Numbered from the stretch's first letter, positions 11,976-23,690 are shown. The stretch is 64,000 nt of DNA from Ulota crispa (GCA_963920765.1 OY987248.1:9706539-9770538); one strand, 5' to 3'. Notes: generated by a model not told the origin, from the letters alone. Numbers and translations: made by a program.

Positions 11976-12355
11976 ATTTTTGTACTTGATCTTCTTTGTT
12001 GAAAAAGTGGATATCTATGAAATTTTGTATTCTCTAGTTTTCAAGTACTTTGCCTTGATTATTTATTATAAAATGTACCTTCTAAACGCATTAGCATCAT
12101 ATTTGTTGTCCTCCTTTCATTTTCATTCATCCATGTCATTTTTCATTCATCCAATATGTTTCTTCATTCATTCTTTTCAACAATGATTTTCATACAACAT
12201 CAAATATTTCTCTTCATGTAATGACCATTTTTGCCTATTTACAATTGAATGAAGTTCATTAAATTATCATTTTCAACTTCCAAATTCTCAAGAATTTTTG
12301 CCCATTGCTCAACAATCAACGCTCATTGCTCACTACTCACAATTTAGCATCCCTG

Positions 12356-12678
12356 CCCTATAGCCCAACATAATATTTTTGAAATTATTGTTTTGTTGAA
12401 AGAAAAAATAAAATCAAAACAATATTTTTAAGGCACATTTGCATCTGCAAGCGTTGCAAACATACAATAAATATTTCTCATTAATGACATGATCAAGATT
12501 TAAACTTACAATAAAAAAGAATGACTAGTTTTAACTCTTGATCAAGTCACAAATGAGACATATATGTTATATGTTTGCAATGCTTGCAGATGTAGATATG
12601 CCCTAAAATATTGTTTTGATTTTATTTCTTATTTTGACATAACAATAATCTCAAATTTATTAGGTTTGGGCTATAGGG
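12356..12678. mobile_element. Full-length foldback MITE
   Basis: Almost the whole 323 bp is one imperfect palindrome. The left arm starts CCCTATAGCCCAACA and the right arm ends GGGCTATAGGG. Inner blocks pair as well: AAAACAATATTTTTAAGG with its inverse, GCATCTGCAAGCGTTGCAAAC with GTTTGCAATGCTTGCAGATG, and near the centre TTGATCA blocks on both sides. Transcribed, it would form a single long hairpin. There is no coding capacity. A target-site duplication was not resolved because the left end abuts another element's terminus. Confidence 0.8.
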
Positions 12679-12750
12679 GTGTCTCCCTAGCAATGGGGGA
12701 GGGGGCGTGTCTCCCTAGTCCATCCCTTGTACAAATACCATTTATTTCCC

Positions 12751-12938
12751 AAAAATTGCACAAATATCCTTGGACCATTAATTTTAGGCAATCTTGTTTT
12801 GTTTTGTAAGCCAATTTTTACTCTCATTGTGAGCATGCTTTCCTTTCCCATTTTGCATGCACACAAAGAGAGAAAGAAGTGGTGTGCACAACAAAAATTG
12901 CCTAAAATTTATGATCCAAGGGTATTTGCGCAATTTTT
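12751..12938. mobile_element. Second inverted-repeat MITE
   Basis: The arm at 12751-12802 (AAAAATTGCACAAATATCC, then TTGGACCATTAATTTTAGGC) is matched in reverse complement by the arm at about 12889-12938. That arm ends ATTTGCGCAATTTTT, with a CCAAGGGTAT block and a GCCTAAAATT block inside. The loop is about 85 bp. There are no genes inside. It lies 72 bp from the larger foldback but has different sequence. Confidence 0.7.
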
Positions 12939-13494
12939 AAAAAATTAGGAATAATTGCATAAATACAGCAAACTTTAGGGGTATCCATCCAAATTTTACA
13001 TACTATTGATGAGCAAGAGGCTTTTCCACCACTTATAAAGTGAACTCTGTTATATTGTACTCCCTTTGTTCCAATATAAAGTTCCAAATTAAGCATAGTT
13101 ATTGTCCCATTAAAAAGCTCCCTTGTGCTAATTTCAATTGCTGCACTAGTCATGTCCAATGATCTCATGGGGGCAAGTTAAGCATTTAGAGAGCGTTCCT
13201 CTCCTAACAAGCTTGGCTTTGCCCATATGAAGTACCATTGTTGCTACTAATATTTAAATCATCAATAATAAGGAACTAGCAACATGTACAAATATGGTAC
13301 TTTTTGCATAGAATTGGGGTGCCCAAATGGCAATATCAAAGTTGGAGATTTTGCACACATTTGGTAGATGGTATATCAACGACGCTTGCGTGCAAGCCTA
13401 GAGTGGCAAGCCTGTGAGTCGCGAGCGTGAAATATGTGAGCGAGGAGCCTTAAACTAGAAATTTTTGGGATAAATTGATAATTTACAATTTATA
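12939..13494. other. Gene-free stretch with a Stowaway-like end
   Basis: At 13060 the sequence CTCCCTTTGTTCC, preceded by TA and followed by AATATAAAG, resembles the terminus of plant Stowaway MITEs (consensus CTCCCTCCGTCCC). No matching opposite end was found, so this is at best a broken copy. The rest is unassigned. Confidence 0.4.
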
Positions 13495-14000
13495 TTGATT
13501 GTATTTGCAAGTTTGGGGTTTACGGTAAAGAGCGCAAAAAGATTCAGCACCTATAACCATGAATTTAGGGCTGTACCCAAGATTGTGTGGTTGTCACATA
13601 ATTTTGTAAATAGGGTAATGGGGGAGAATAGGTGGAGAACGGTGTTTAACAGTAATTCTCCTAGGGTGCCAGAAATAGTCAAAGCAAATAGAAGGTACTT
13701 ATTGATGTATGGTGAGTTGGGAGCATTGAGAAATAGACAATGACGTGCACACTGGAACAAAGCTTTTTAGAATGGATGTACTGCATTTTAACATTCTAGG
13801 GATTATGATGACATAGGGGAATATGTTAATCAAAAAGAGTTTTAATAAAAGCTGTGCAGAGTTCATGAAGTGAAGGACAAGATGAATGACATGGACATTT
13901 TCTCATACATAAATGTGAATAGTTTGAGTATATGAGAAGGTCAAATAGGGCTTAATCAAACAAAGGATAAGCATACGCAAATAGATTCAGTTACCTATGT
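13495..14000 (+). pseudogene. Decayed ORF of unknown family
   Basis: One reading frame stays sensible for about 165 codons even though stop codons interrupt it repeatedly. It contains IVWLSHNFVNRVMGENRW, then YLLMYGELGALRN, SRDYDDIGEYVNQ and KMNDMDIFSYINVN. The steady frame, with nearly all stops being TAA, TAG or TGA where a glutamine or arginine codon could have stood, points to a real protein that died by C-to-T decay. I do not recognise the family. It lies 0.5 kb from the MULE remnant but on the other strand, so it is probably a separate element or captured gene. Confidence 0.45.
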
Positions 14001-14489
14001 AGGGTGATAGTTGTGACATACGGGTTATTGTAGATAACAAACTTTAGGGGGTAGACATTGTAGCAAAAGGCATGATGAGAGGAAGTGAACTATTTGCACA
14101 CAAGCAGTGTTACCAAAACGTATTGTCATTGTAGAAGGGATCCACAACAACGTTGGAAAAAAAATGCTATGATATTTGGATAGGGTCTGTAATGTTCAGC
14201 TATTTGAACATTCCTAATAACCCAAGCAATGCATTCACCTACTCTTGCACCTTGATAATTCTAGCTTTGACACGTAGGGTTTTAATTTCCGTGTAACTAA
14301 AGCTAGGAACATGTATGAATTTGTGGTTCTGAAGGTCCATCTTGCATAAGTACCAAAAAATATAATATAAGTGCTTGCAATTCACATATTGCTTACGTCC
14401 TCCAATGGCAGAGACTGTCATGTTCACAAAATCAAGGCAATTACAAGTTGGAAAATTTCCAATAGTAATATGGTAGATAGATCTTTGCT

Positions 14490-14785
14490 ACTTTGGTCCC
14501 GTCTCAAGAGATACAATTGCACCCAATGCTGGCAAAGGCAACAGAGTCACCTCCACAATCTTCCCTTTCACGTTTGCGGCACTTTCCCAATTTATTTTGT
14601 TGCTCAGGAGTTGGCACGTTGGTGATATACCGAATTGTGGAATTTTGCCTCTTCGTTGGATATGAGTCTGGATCAAAGGGAGGGGCTTCAGTATATAATG
14701 AGCACTCAAAATTACATGACACGCCAAATAGTTGACGCGGAGATAATGCTGGCCGCTGTTGTAAACAAAAACCAACATGCTGCAA
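14490..14785 (-). pseudogene. Possible tail of the MULE-like protein
   Basis: A 90-codon frame contains TEAPPFDPDSYPTKRQ, a proline-rich stretch, and KCRKREREDCGG, a likely nuclear localisation patch. It lies downstream of, and on the same strand as, the MULE pieces, which is the only reason to link it to them. No independent family match. Confidence 0.3.
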
Positions 14786-15232
14786 GAGGGTAAACTCTTC
14801 CTTGCTTAGTTTTGTACCTGATAGAACTGGCTAGACATGTGGAACAGCAGGCCAATCAATGACCCAACTTTGTTTAGAGCCTTTCACACAACGTTGAATG
14901 TCATCAGCATAGAACCAAAGCTGCGTTGGAACTTCACAACAAGAATGAAAATCTCATTTGCAGCCATGATATGTTGGAGCAGGAGTACCCTTGGAACCTC
15001 TCCCAACTTTTGCAACACATTTGATATTTGAACTATGTTGTTGGGCATGGCATTTAGCGGCAGACTTAGCCTTCAGCCTTGCAATGTGTCATTTTGAGGT
15101 ATCACAGTCACTTTCATGTGGCATGGTTACATAAGACACTTCTTGAACCTCCGGCAAGGAACTTGGTCCTGCTTGGTTGTCAAGCACTCCAATAGTCTTC
15201 CTCCTCTTCACACAGGGTTTAGAGAAATTTAT

Positions 15233-15660
15233 CTAGTCCGGATGGTGGGATTCTCCCTCATCACCAATAGAAGTGCCTGCTTTCCTCTTAGAACTACCAA
15301 ACACCTCCTCACCCTCTAAGTGGGGAATGCGAGTCCCAATATTTTTTGCCCTTGGCAAAGAATTCAAAGCATCAGCAAGCATCTTGGGATCACCACTTTG
15401 TCTTGTAGCCCTCAATCTGAACTCATGTTTATTAGGACCAAAACCTGGGGCTTGTCCATGCAGATATGCTCTGAAGTTTGTCATTTGTTGCCAAGCTCAA
15501 ACACTGTTGTCACATGTGGCTTCAAACAAGTTTTTCCCACGATTTCCTAACATTTGTAACCACTTGTTGTGCCCTGTCTCTGACAAATTGCAAGTGGGCA
15601 TATTTGCTAGTTCATCTAAAGTCAAATTTTGCACAACATTGAAAATTTAATGCAAGTACA
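15233..15660 (-). pseudogene. MULE-like protein, C-terminal region
   Basis: In one minus-strand frame the blocks DELANMPTCNLSETGHNKWL, GNRGKNLFEATCDNS and, after a stop, MTNFRAYLHGQAPGFGPNKH and RATRQSGDPKMLADALNSLP follow each other. These are characteristic of the region after the transposase core in this plant family. It ends with a basic, Ser-rich stretch (KRKAGTS). Position and strand agree with the transposase half at 16.8-18.8 kb. Confidence 0.5.
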
Positions 15661-16816
15661 TGCTTAGCATGACCTCTCTTAATAGAAAAATGCACAAGGT
15701 CATAAACACCATATTACTTTAGAATACATTAAACATGTAAGAGACGACTGAAAAAAGTGAATAGAACTTAAGTTGAAGACAAAGAGTACACCTCAAGGTG
15801 TATTAATGAAATGTTGCTTTAATCCATAGAGGGTGATCATGTAATTATTATCATCCTGAATAAAATAGAGAAGTTCACTTGAAAGTTTATTTGAACTATG
15901 CATACTACAATCCCACTTAATGCTCCGTTGATTTTTTTCCATTGGCTAATCAAGTAAATCTCATTTTCATCAAGAAAATAAAAAACTGCCTCAGTTTTGG
16001 TCACCCCTTAGAGCACATTTGCCCATGAATGTGCTTCGGCCAAAGCAGGAAACTAATGGATAAAATGAAAATTATTATGGTAGTTTCAGATTTCAAAAAA
16101 AATTTCGAAGGTACTATGTAGAAGATATATGACTTGAACAAATACACTCATAGTTGCATTGAATTTAAGAAGTATTACTAGTCCATGTGTTTTAAAGAAT
16201 CCATTTGACAGAATTATGGACTTCCAGGAAATTATTGCGATAGTGGCTTTTCTAATGGCATTCACAATGGTTTACCAAAACCTGGTTTAGGAATGAGGCC
16301 GTCCCTAGAAATGCATAAACTCCTCCACAAGAGCAAGCAAAATTAGAGGTAAGCCAAGATGCTACGATCTTTTTCAAAGAACATCTCGACAAAAAATATG
16401 AAAATTGTTGCCAACCCTAGTTTGCTCCGGAGCACATTCGCCCAGTTCTCACAACACCAACAATTTCTCATTAACTTGTCATCACATATATCTGAGTATG
16501 GTTAATTACGGACTTGGTTTCAAATAGCCTTGCATATATTATACACTAGTAGTAATAGATGTGCTTACAACGGAGTCATCCAACACCTAAGCAATGTTAC
16601 CTTATTTTGGTTAGATGAACATACCATTTGCAGAGAGCCACCCCATTGCCAATATCAAAAGTGCCAAAACGCTAACCAATGACTCAGATGACATAATGCA
16701 TCCTCTGTGGCAGCTCCGGATGATAACCACCAAAACCAAATAGCCAAGTACCTGGTCTCAGCAACTTCTACAATGCTAGAGTCCATGTACTACTTGCACA
16801 ATTGCTTGTGCTGATT

Positions 16817-18847
16817 CTAGAACGCCTCTTTAATGTACTTCTCAATATGCTTCACCATTGACGTGGTCCAGTGAGGTAAACAAGTCCTTTCCCTATTTTG
16901 CATGACTTCATCTAGTTTCCTAGTTCCAAACACAATACGCACAGCATCCCATATTGCCATTGCACTGTCTGCCATAAAACCCTTGAAGTTTGGATTTTCA
17001 ACACCAAATCTACCCATCACAGTAATAAGAGATTTCCAAAATTGCACTTGTATTTCTATATTCTTTGATTGCATATCACATGTGGCTATAGTCATGACCT
17101 TCTTATATCCTGAGTCGTATCCATGACATGCCATAGTCGTTCGCTCTTGCATGCATTTCACATGATTAAACATCATCCATGATAGTTCCAAGTCCCCTCC
17201 CACTTGCATCCTTCTAACTAGATCTACCCCACTTCTAGGTCCATCAGTGAACATTTTAAAGAGATATACTATTTCTTTTCTTTAATCGGAGAAGACACTA
17301 TTATGAATAAACTCAAACGTTGACAGTCTTGTCATTGTCATGATGTTGTCAATAATGCCTCTTTTATTATTTGATTGTAACTGTGAAATCACATTACAAA
17401 TGTTGGGACTACTCAAGTACTGAAATCGGTCCATGATCTCATTCCTACCATTATCATCAAGCATCTTTTTTTGACCATCCCTACTGTAACACAAGTGATT
17501 AGACAGGAACTTCTCCCTAATAGCCAACAAAATACCAAACTTTGTTGCTTTCGAGGTTCTAGCTACCTCTGCTGCAATTAAACTGTGAATTTCTTTTGCG
17601 GAATTCCTGAACAATCCCTTTGCTGCAAGGTGGCAATGATTTTCTAACTGAATAGCTGCCCTAGTCATGTTCTTCTTCTCACTATACACATAGTAAATTT
17701 GAGCATTGCACAACTTCACACAAACAAGAATCTGCTTACAGACCTTGCACACGATAGTACTTTCCTTCGGCGGTTCAACTGCAACAGCAAATGCAAATGT
17801 AGTACTTCCACTCCACTCTGTCTCATTTTGGCACTTTGCTCTCACCAAATAGTTGTAGTCTGGATTATGACATGCCAAATGTCCGGCACAAGTCGATTTG
17901 CGAAACTTAAGGTTACTCACGTTGTGAATATTTGTAGTTACTAGTTTACACCAGAGGTGTCTGTTGTAGCGTTTGTCTATTCCCTCCAAATTCTTAGCTG
18001 CACAAACAGATGCATTAGAACAACTTGGTGGTAATTTGAAGATGACATTGCCATCAAATAAAGGAGGGAGGTATTGTACGTGATGATGCAAAATAGTAGA
18101 GTAGTGCAAGGTAGATAGTTTGTTCATACAATGTTGCATGGCCGCTAATTGCTTCAAGCTATCAAAAATACTAAGTTCACCAATGGATTGTGGATGCAAA
18201 GGAGGGCGTGAACTAAAAGATTTTGCTTTAATGTCAGACACAGTGGCCGGCTACTTTGTCCCAACAACTGCTGTGACTATTTTTCTCAAAAACAATGCGA
18301 CAATGTCACAATAATCTCTAGGAGAAATAGCATTGCCTAAATCACTGGATAACTCAAGGACAAGAGAAAGTTTCTCAACTTTCATAGGACAAAGATGCAC
18401 TGGGATATGGACTGCTTCATCAATCATAGGAATTGCACTAGGGACTGGTGAAATTGGAAAATACGGCATATCTACACTGGATCCACTAGAGTACAGATGA
18501 GGCTTTTGAGTACAATGAGATGTGTTTGCTAATAAAAGACCATAAACACTGAAAGAACTAGAGAACAGGTTCCAAAAATCTTTGGCATTGTCCATTGACT
18601 TGGTAACCGGTTTGCATTGTAGCAATTCACCATTTCTTGATCTACTCTCTTCTTCAATGTAAACTAAAGTCTCAACAAAACAAAAACAAACATGAAGAAG
18701 GTGATTGGAAATTCTAGCTCTGCTATTACTATCAAGAGGAAGAACTAATGGGGTTTCGATACCATCAGCATGAATAAAAGCCATGGCCATAAGGAATTGC
18801 TTTATTTCATCAAAACAATATACAAACACAACACATGGACAATGCAA
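16817..18847 (-). pseudogene. MULE-like transposase, N-terminal half (zinc finger plus DDE core)
   Basis: A single frame runs about 677 codons and is broken only by a TAG at 18251-18253 and a TAA at 17282-17284, each explained by C-to-T change of a glutamine codon. The middle part (about 17600-18000) has the spaced Cys and His pattern of a WRKY-GCM1 type DNA-binding finger: LWCKLVTTN, CAGHLACHNPDYNYLV, CKVC and ENHCHLAAKG. Beyond the second stop come blocks typical of the plant MULE family, HVKCMQERTTMACHGYDS, NPNFKGFMADSA (a likely catalytic Asp) and CLPHW. Family assignment rests on these remembered motifs and is fairly secure for the transposase core, less so for the superfamily label. Confidence 0.65.
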
Positions 18848-19869
18848 AGAACAACGTCAACCACAAAGCACCCAAAATAGATTGAATGGGTCTTGATGGA
18901 ATGACTCTAAATAGAAAACCTTAGAAGGAAAATTCTTTACACGCTCTACTAGACAAGCTAGATACTTGACTGCGCTTGTCAGGAGTGCCCTCACAGATAG
19001 ATTAATACCAATTTCTAGTTACGTAGTAATATAATGAAATAAGTGATAAGTGACGGGTACTGTGGTAGGGGCAGTCATGAATTGAATTGTAACTAAATAA
19101 GATGATAGTATTGGAGGTGGAAATGAAATCCTGCACTGATACCGTCATCACTGAGTTCAAAATGCAATTAACACTTTGCAGTACCATTTGCAACAACAAC
19201 AAGTGTCACGCATTGAAAATGCCATGTATGATATGGCGCATTAGTTTTGACATCCTGCTATATGCACTTTGACACATTATTAACATAAACAAATATATTG
19301 TTGTAGATACAATCCTCATACTGGACTCAAGGATACGGAGTGAGAGAAATCTAATCCATCACAAAATCCATAATTTAACATAATATGTTTGAGTTTGGTA
19401 GTCCGCTCTTCATAATTGTCATGAGTCATCTTGCGCTAGTACAAATTAATATTTAAAGCCACTACATTGTAGGATCCAATTTTGTTTGGAGTTGGCCAAT
19501 AATGACGACAGTGACACTGGTCCAATCTCTACAAAATCAGAGGAATAAATCATGAGAATGTATGTACAGCAATTTTGACCTGACACTTGTCCAACCATGA
19601 TGTGTTAGTATTATATGATATGACTAACAATTCATCCAATTCAAATGAACTAGATCATTCAATGAGAAGTTCAATACAGAGGTACTTTTTCAAATTAACA
19701 AGGATGAATTGCAACGTGCATCCAATATCTATATGGGTGCATCATAGAATTTTGGGATACAATATCAGTTTAAGAAGTGTTGGCAACTTGTTTCATCACT
19801 ATGGTAAACTGACAGAGTGTTCTACGTCATGAGTGATATGTGGATTGCATCTGTATAGAGTTTCAATGC
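18848..19869. other. Gene-free stretch
   Basis: Only short frames without recognisable motifs occur. The sequence may contain the 5' non-coding part of the minus-strand MULE, but no TIR or TATA-like box could be assigned with confidence. Confidence 0.4.
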
Positions 19870-20345
19870 TGTTGATACTCAAGGATCATTTTTTGGAAGA
19901 GGATGAAGAGACGTACAAAACTCCTAAGCGCAGTTTTAGAAACGTGTAATAGAGTACAAAGACTTCTACCACTTCAAGAACGTCATGCCAAACCTAGCAG
20001 AGCAATTAGTGTCCAAGAAGGAGCAGGTGCTGCAACAACATCAAATGGAGATTGCTCAATGATGTTATCAAGGGGACCCTCAACTCTACGACAAGTAAGA
20101 CATTTCTATTACAAATTTCTTTCTTTTCCATGCTATCCACCACAGATACCATTGATACCTTAGCAAAACATGAGGTCATTGCAAGAATGATCTTGCGATT
20201 TTGTCTCAAAAGGGGTGTTCTGGACTACATTGCTATTAATACATGGAGTACTAAGAGTAGTGCTTGCTCTCTTCATACTGCAAATCTGGACCGTCTGTTA
20301 CTTGCCAGATGTAACTGGAATGCTACATGTGCCGTGAAATAAATG
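19870..20345 (+). pseudogene. Exon-like fragments of an unknown coiled-coil protein
   Basis: A frame with EEDEETYKTPKRSFRNV is followed, in another frame, by EYKDFYHFKNVMPNLAEQLV and a Gln/Lys-rich stretch (SKKEQVLQQHQMEIAQ) that looks like a coiled coil. The latter runs into GACAAGTAAGA at about 20090, a good splice donor. A further frame to 20342 has several Cys and His residues (RCNWNATC) but no assignable finger. This may be the start of the same gene-like unit that continues at 23.7-24.85 kb, but that is a guess. Confidence 0.3.
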
Positions 20346-20778
20346 GGGTGCTATTGCAAAAGGTTATTTTCAAAGTTCCGGGTTCTTCAATGTATTGGCA
20401 CGTGTCACGTTGTGGCGCATCATGCATCCACTGCGGCCCCAGATTACATCCATTTCCATAGGGTTTCATTGTGAAGCTGCAGGGGTTGCCACCTACGGTT
20501 GTCATTTTGTGTTGTTGCGGGTGAAGCGGAGCTTGTGGTTCAACTTCCCTTGCGCAGATTTAGAAAGTAAGTCACAAACACTTTGCTTCTAAGTTTCTTT
20601 TGGGTTTTTGGGTTTAGTTGAGTACTTCACAACTAACAGGGTCTCTGATTAACCTTTTATAAGAGGACAAAAGTTTCGGATTAAGAGCGGTTTTTCTTGC
20701 GTGACCTGGGCTTGCGTGGTCGGAGGTGCCTTCCTAGCCTCTAGTGATTACTTTTTCAAGGATTGCTAGCGGCAGTGT

Positions 20779-20794
20779 GCTTTGCCGGCAAAGC
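20779..20794. repeat. Perfect 16-bp palindrome
   Basis: GCTTTGCCGGCAAAGC is its own reverse complement. It lies in a gene-free stretch between two exon-like fragments. There is no evidence of function. Confidence 0.8.
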
Positions 20795-22489
20795 TGCTCC
20801 AAAAATGGCAGATGTAAATCCTCCTTAAATCCTACATTCCCACTTTCCTTTTTGTTTTTAAAAATTGCAGTTTTTTGTTTCAAAATATGTTGCTACCCTT
20901 CCCGTGCATTGTTGGTTTTTGGTATTCCTGTTGCTGCTTGCAGGTTTAGGGTTCCACTTTAAGAGGTTTTGTCGTTGGTTGTAGAATACCCTTGCAGGGT
21001 TCCCCTAGTAGCCTACAGCAGGTCCAACATAGCAATTTGGAGCTCGCGCTCCAGTTTAAGGGGTGACTTTGCAGTGTCCTAGAAACTAAATGTGGTCTAA
21101 CGACTTATCCGTGAGGGAATTCCGGTCAATCTTCCTCTTCACTGTCACCACTGTGCCCTGCATGCTTCATTATTCTTGACAGCAAGAAAGTGGAGGTTGT
21201 ACGGACTCTTGCTGCATCCACAATTACAAAACCACCATTGCATATGGCTGTAGCTACCTCCGCAAATTATCTTATACTGCTGATTTTAGGATTTCATGTA
21301 ATACTTTAGCTATTAGGTGTGGTTTTTTTTTCCATTCTCTTAGCTTCTCATTCTCTAGACATTGATGGCAGTGGTTTAGGGTATACGTATTAGTCCAACT
21401 CCTACTATCATTGTTTAGGGACCTCTCATCGACACATGAAATGCTTTCCTTTATTTGGACCTTTCAAACTGTTTTTTTTTTTTTTAAATTATTAAATTCC
21501 TTGTAGTCAAAGTTGTTGAGGGCACTTTTGCTTAATTACATTATTGACAAACCAATACTACTCAAAAAGCTTTGATAATAAACCAAACGGCTGCAATAAT
21601 AAAGAATTCTTTCTCGTATATTGCATTTGATAAATTCAACTAGTACCAAACAAAACATACCTGAAGTTCATGGGGACCTATAGAGACAAAGCCCCCTAGA
21701 GGGTCTCCAAAGAATTCCTATAGTCCCTAGACATACGTACTCCCTTTCATTCTGTCCCCAATTTTCTGAAGCAAATCATTTTGAATCACTCCAAATAATC
21801 ATTTCCTTCATTGTGACTTACTCTTTTGTAGGAAATATTCTCTTCCACATTATTCATATTGAATTCCATAATTCAAGCTACTATGTGTTTGTCTAGGGTG
21901 GATTTACACATTCTTTACAAAAAGAACTATGGTGCTAAGGCAGTTTTTTGGGATTAGGGTAAGACTAATACAAAGCAAGGGGGAACAATAAAAATTTATT
22001 AGCCACCCATGCAATGGAAAACGGCTAAATTACAATGCATATAGTCTACTATCATCTAACAAACAAGTGAACCTCCAATCATCAATACATGTCACCACTT
22101 CTTTCTTTCACCTACTTTTCATGAATTCTTGGTCCCTTCCATGTAAGAGGTACCCAATTCTAGTTCCGTCCACACTCTCTCAAACTTTCCCTTCTTCACT
22201 CTCTAGTTTTGTGCCTGTCCTTGTCACTTCTCTCCTAGATACCTGACTAAAGTTCAGAGCCTGTTTTCAAAATTCAAGTTTCTTACACAATGTCACTTTT
22301 TAACAAATACGTTTAGAGACTACAATCCTAAAAATCCATATAACAAATAGCATGTCCTTTGGAAATTGCTTTAAAACTGTATTAGCACTTTTGCGCACTA
22401 TAGCATCTTCCAATTTAGTTCATTTGTTATTTGGACCCGATCTCAAGGCCTACGCAATAATGTCTGTTCCTTGTTTCAGTCATACCCTA

Positions 22490-23355
22490 CTAAGTCTATT
22501 GTACAAGACAGATTGATAGTACCCTCAAATGAACTAAGTGCTCAGTGGTACCCAATGACATTAAGTTCTCAACAACTGCGGATTCTGTCATTTTGAGGTG
22601 TCCATTGCCATGTGCATGCTTGGAGTTCGAATAGATTTAGTACCACTCAATAATACTTCAGATAGTAATGATTATAATTCAAACCGTTACAAATACAAAG
22701 TACCTTCCCTTGTTGGCTGATTTTTGTCCACAAAGAATGTTTGCTCCGTCAGTGCGTTACATAGGAAGTACTGGCCTGCACTTATTGTCTGCGCTAATCT
22801 TATGAGGTGCTATATTTTACAAGACAGTACTACTAATAGTAGTTCAATGACCAAGTTTACCTTCCTTCACCACTGCACATGCCTTCCACACTTATCATTC
22901 CTACCTTGCAGTACTATTTTCACCTAGCCTTTGTTGACCGGTTGCTTTTGGGTACATTAACAGTGTTACCACACTATTCTTAGTGAACCATTCCACTTCT
23001 CTTAAAGGTTCTTCTCTTGCGCCGGCATTTAGTACCTGCTTCATCTACTTTGTAGTATGCTCCAACAAACTCTGACTACTAATAGTACCAGATGTTACAC
23101 CAGTGTCGGTTATGCCTGTCCTCCTTAGCACTCTGTACTATTGTAGATAGGCCACCTCACATTCTTTACAAGTATGAAAATTTCTTTTACAAAGTACTGA
23201 CCTATCTTTACTTTGTACAACATAGTACTCCTCGAGCACTTTGTCTAATATTACTTGTACCGCAGTAGTCTTTCCCTCACCATTTCATAGTACTTCATAC
23301 ATTACTTGTAGTACTATAGTTATGCTATATTCCTCCTATATGCAGACTCTTGTAC
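22490..23355. repeat. Segment rich in GTAC (AGTACT/AGTACC)
   Basis: By eye about 19 GTAC words fall in about 865 bp, most within AGTACT, AGTACC or TGTACT. Equal base use would give three to four. They are not at regular spacing, so this is not a tandem array. Similar words cluster again at 58285-58640. Confidence 0.6.
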
Positions 23356-23690
23356 AATATGTTACAATGGATTCTCTTATTTAAATGCCGGTCCACTCCT
23401 CCTTATATGTTGATGTTTCTTGTTTGATTAAGCATGACTTGAATTTATGGTTTAACCAGGTGGTTTGATCCGTTTCCACCACTTGTGAGTTCCACAAAGC
23501 TCCGATTGTTTTGCTGCATGCTGGTGGCGGTCTATGTGACGTCGCTGAACAGGCTGCTTTAGGTAGACTGAATGCAACTACAGGGGGGGTGCAAATTACA
23601 GCCGCGGGGGATCTCAGTCAGCCTCTGTACACCTTCAAGAGGGTCTTCTAGTCTAGGGGGAAGAACTCCTCTGAGAGGGGCTCCTCCACG

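Larger units (their letters stand above)
10436..12355. mobile_element. Putative 1.9 kb element bounded by inverted GAGCAGT-rich repeats
   Basis: The left end (about 10440-10500) reads GCTAAAGTGTGAGCAGTGAG followed by more GAGCAGT units. The right end (about 12305-12350), read on the minus strand, gives GCTAAATTGTGAGTAGTGAG and then GTTGAGCA. The two are clearly inverted copies of one terminal sequence. The right end continues outward as CAGGGAT, a common hAT-type terminus, but the left end does not, so the class is uncertain. The interior holds two unrelated tandem-repeat blocks and no gene. Confidence 0.5.
14490..18847 (-). mobile_element. Decayed Mutator-like element (MULE) with GCM-type zinc finger
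   Basis: The three coding pieces listed separately lie in order on the minus strand: transposase N-terminal half (18847-16817), C-terminal region (15660-15233) and tail (14785-14490). The stretch 15661-16816 between the first two has no clear coding frame and probably holds introns or decayed exons. Terminal inverted repeats and target duplication were not located, so these limits are those of the coding remains, not of the element. It is a plain DNA transposon, inactive by its in-frame stops. Confidence 0.6.
20346..23690. other. Non-coding stretch, unassigned
   Basis: No domain-bearing frame was found over 3.3 kb. It holds a perfect 16-bp palindrome (20779-20794), a second Stowaway-like word (CTCCCTTTCATTCTGTCCC at about 21740) without a partner, and a striking GTAC-rich segment (about 22490-23350). 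If the exon-like pieces on either side belong together, this would be one or more introns. Confidence 0.4.

Noticed and set aside
13060-13090. Complete Stowaway MITE
   Set aside because: Only one end-like word is present, with no opposite terminus within 500 bp; the same applies to the word at about 21740.
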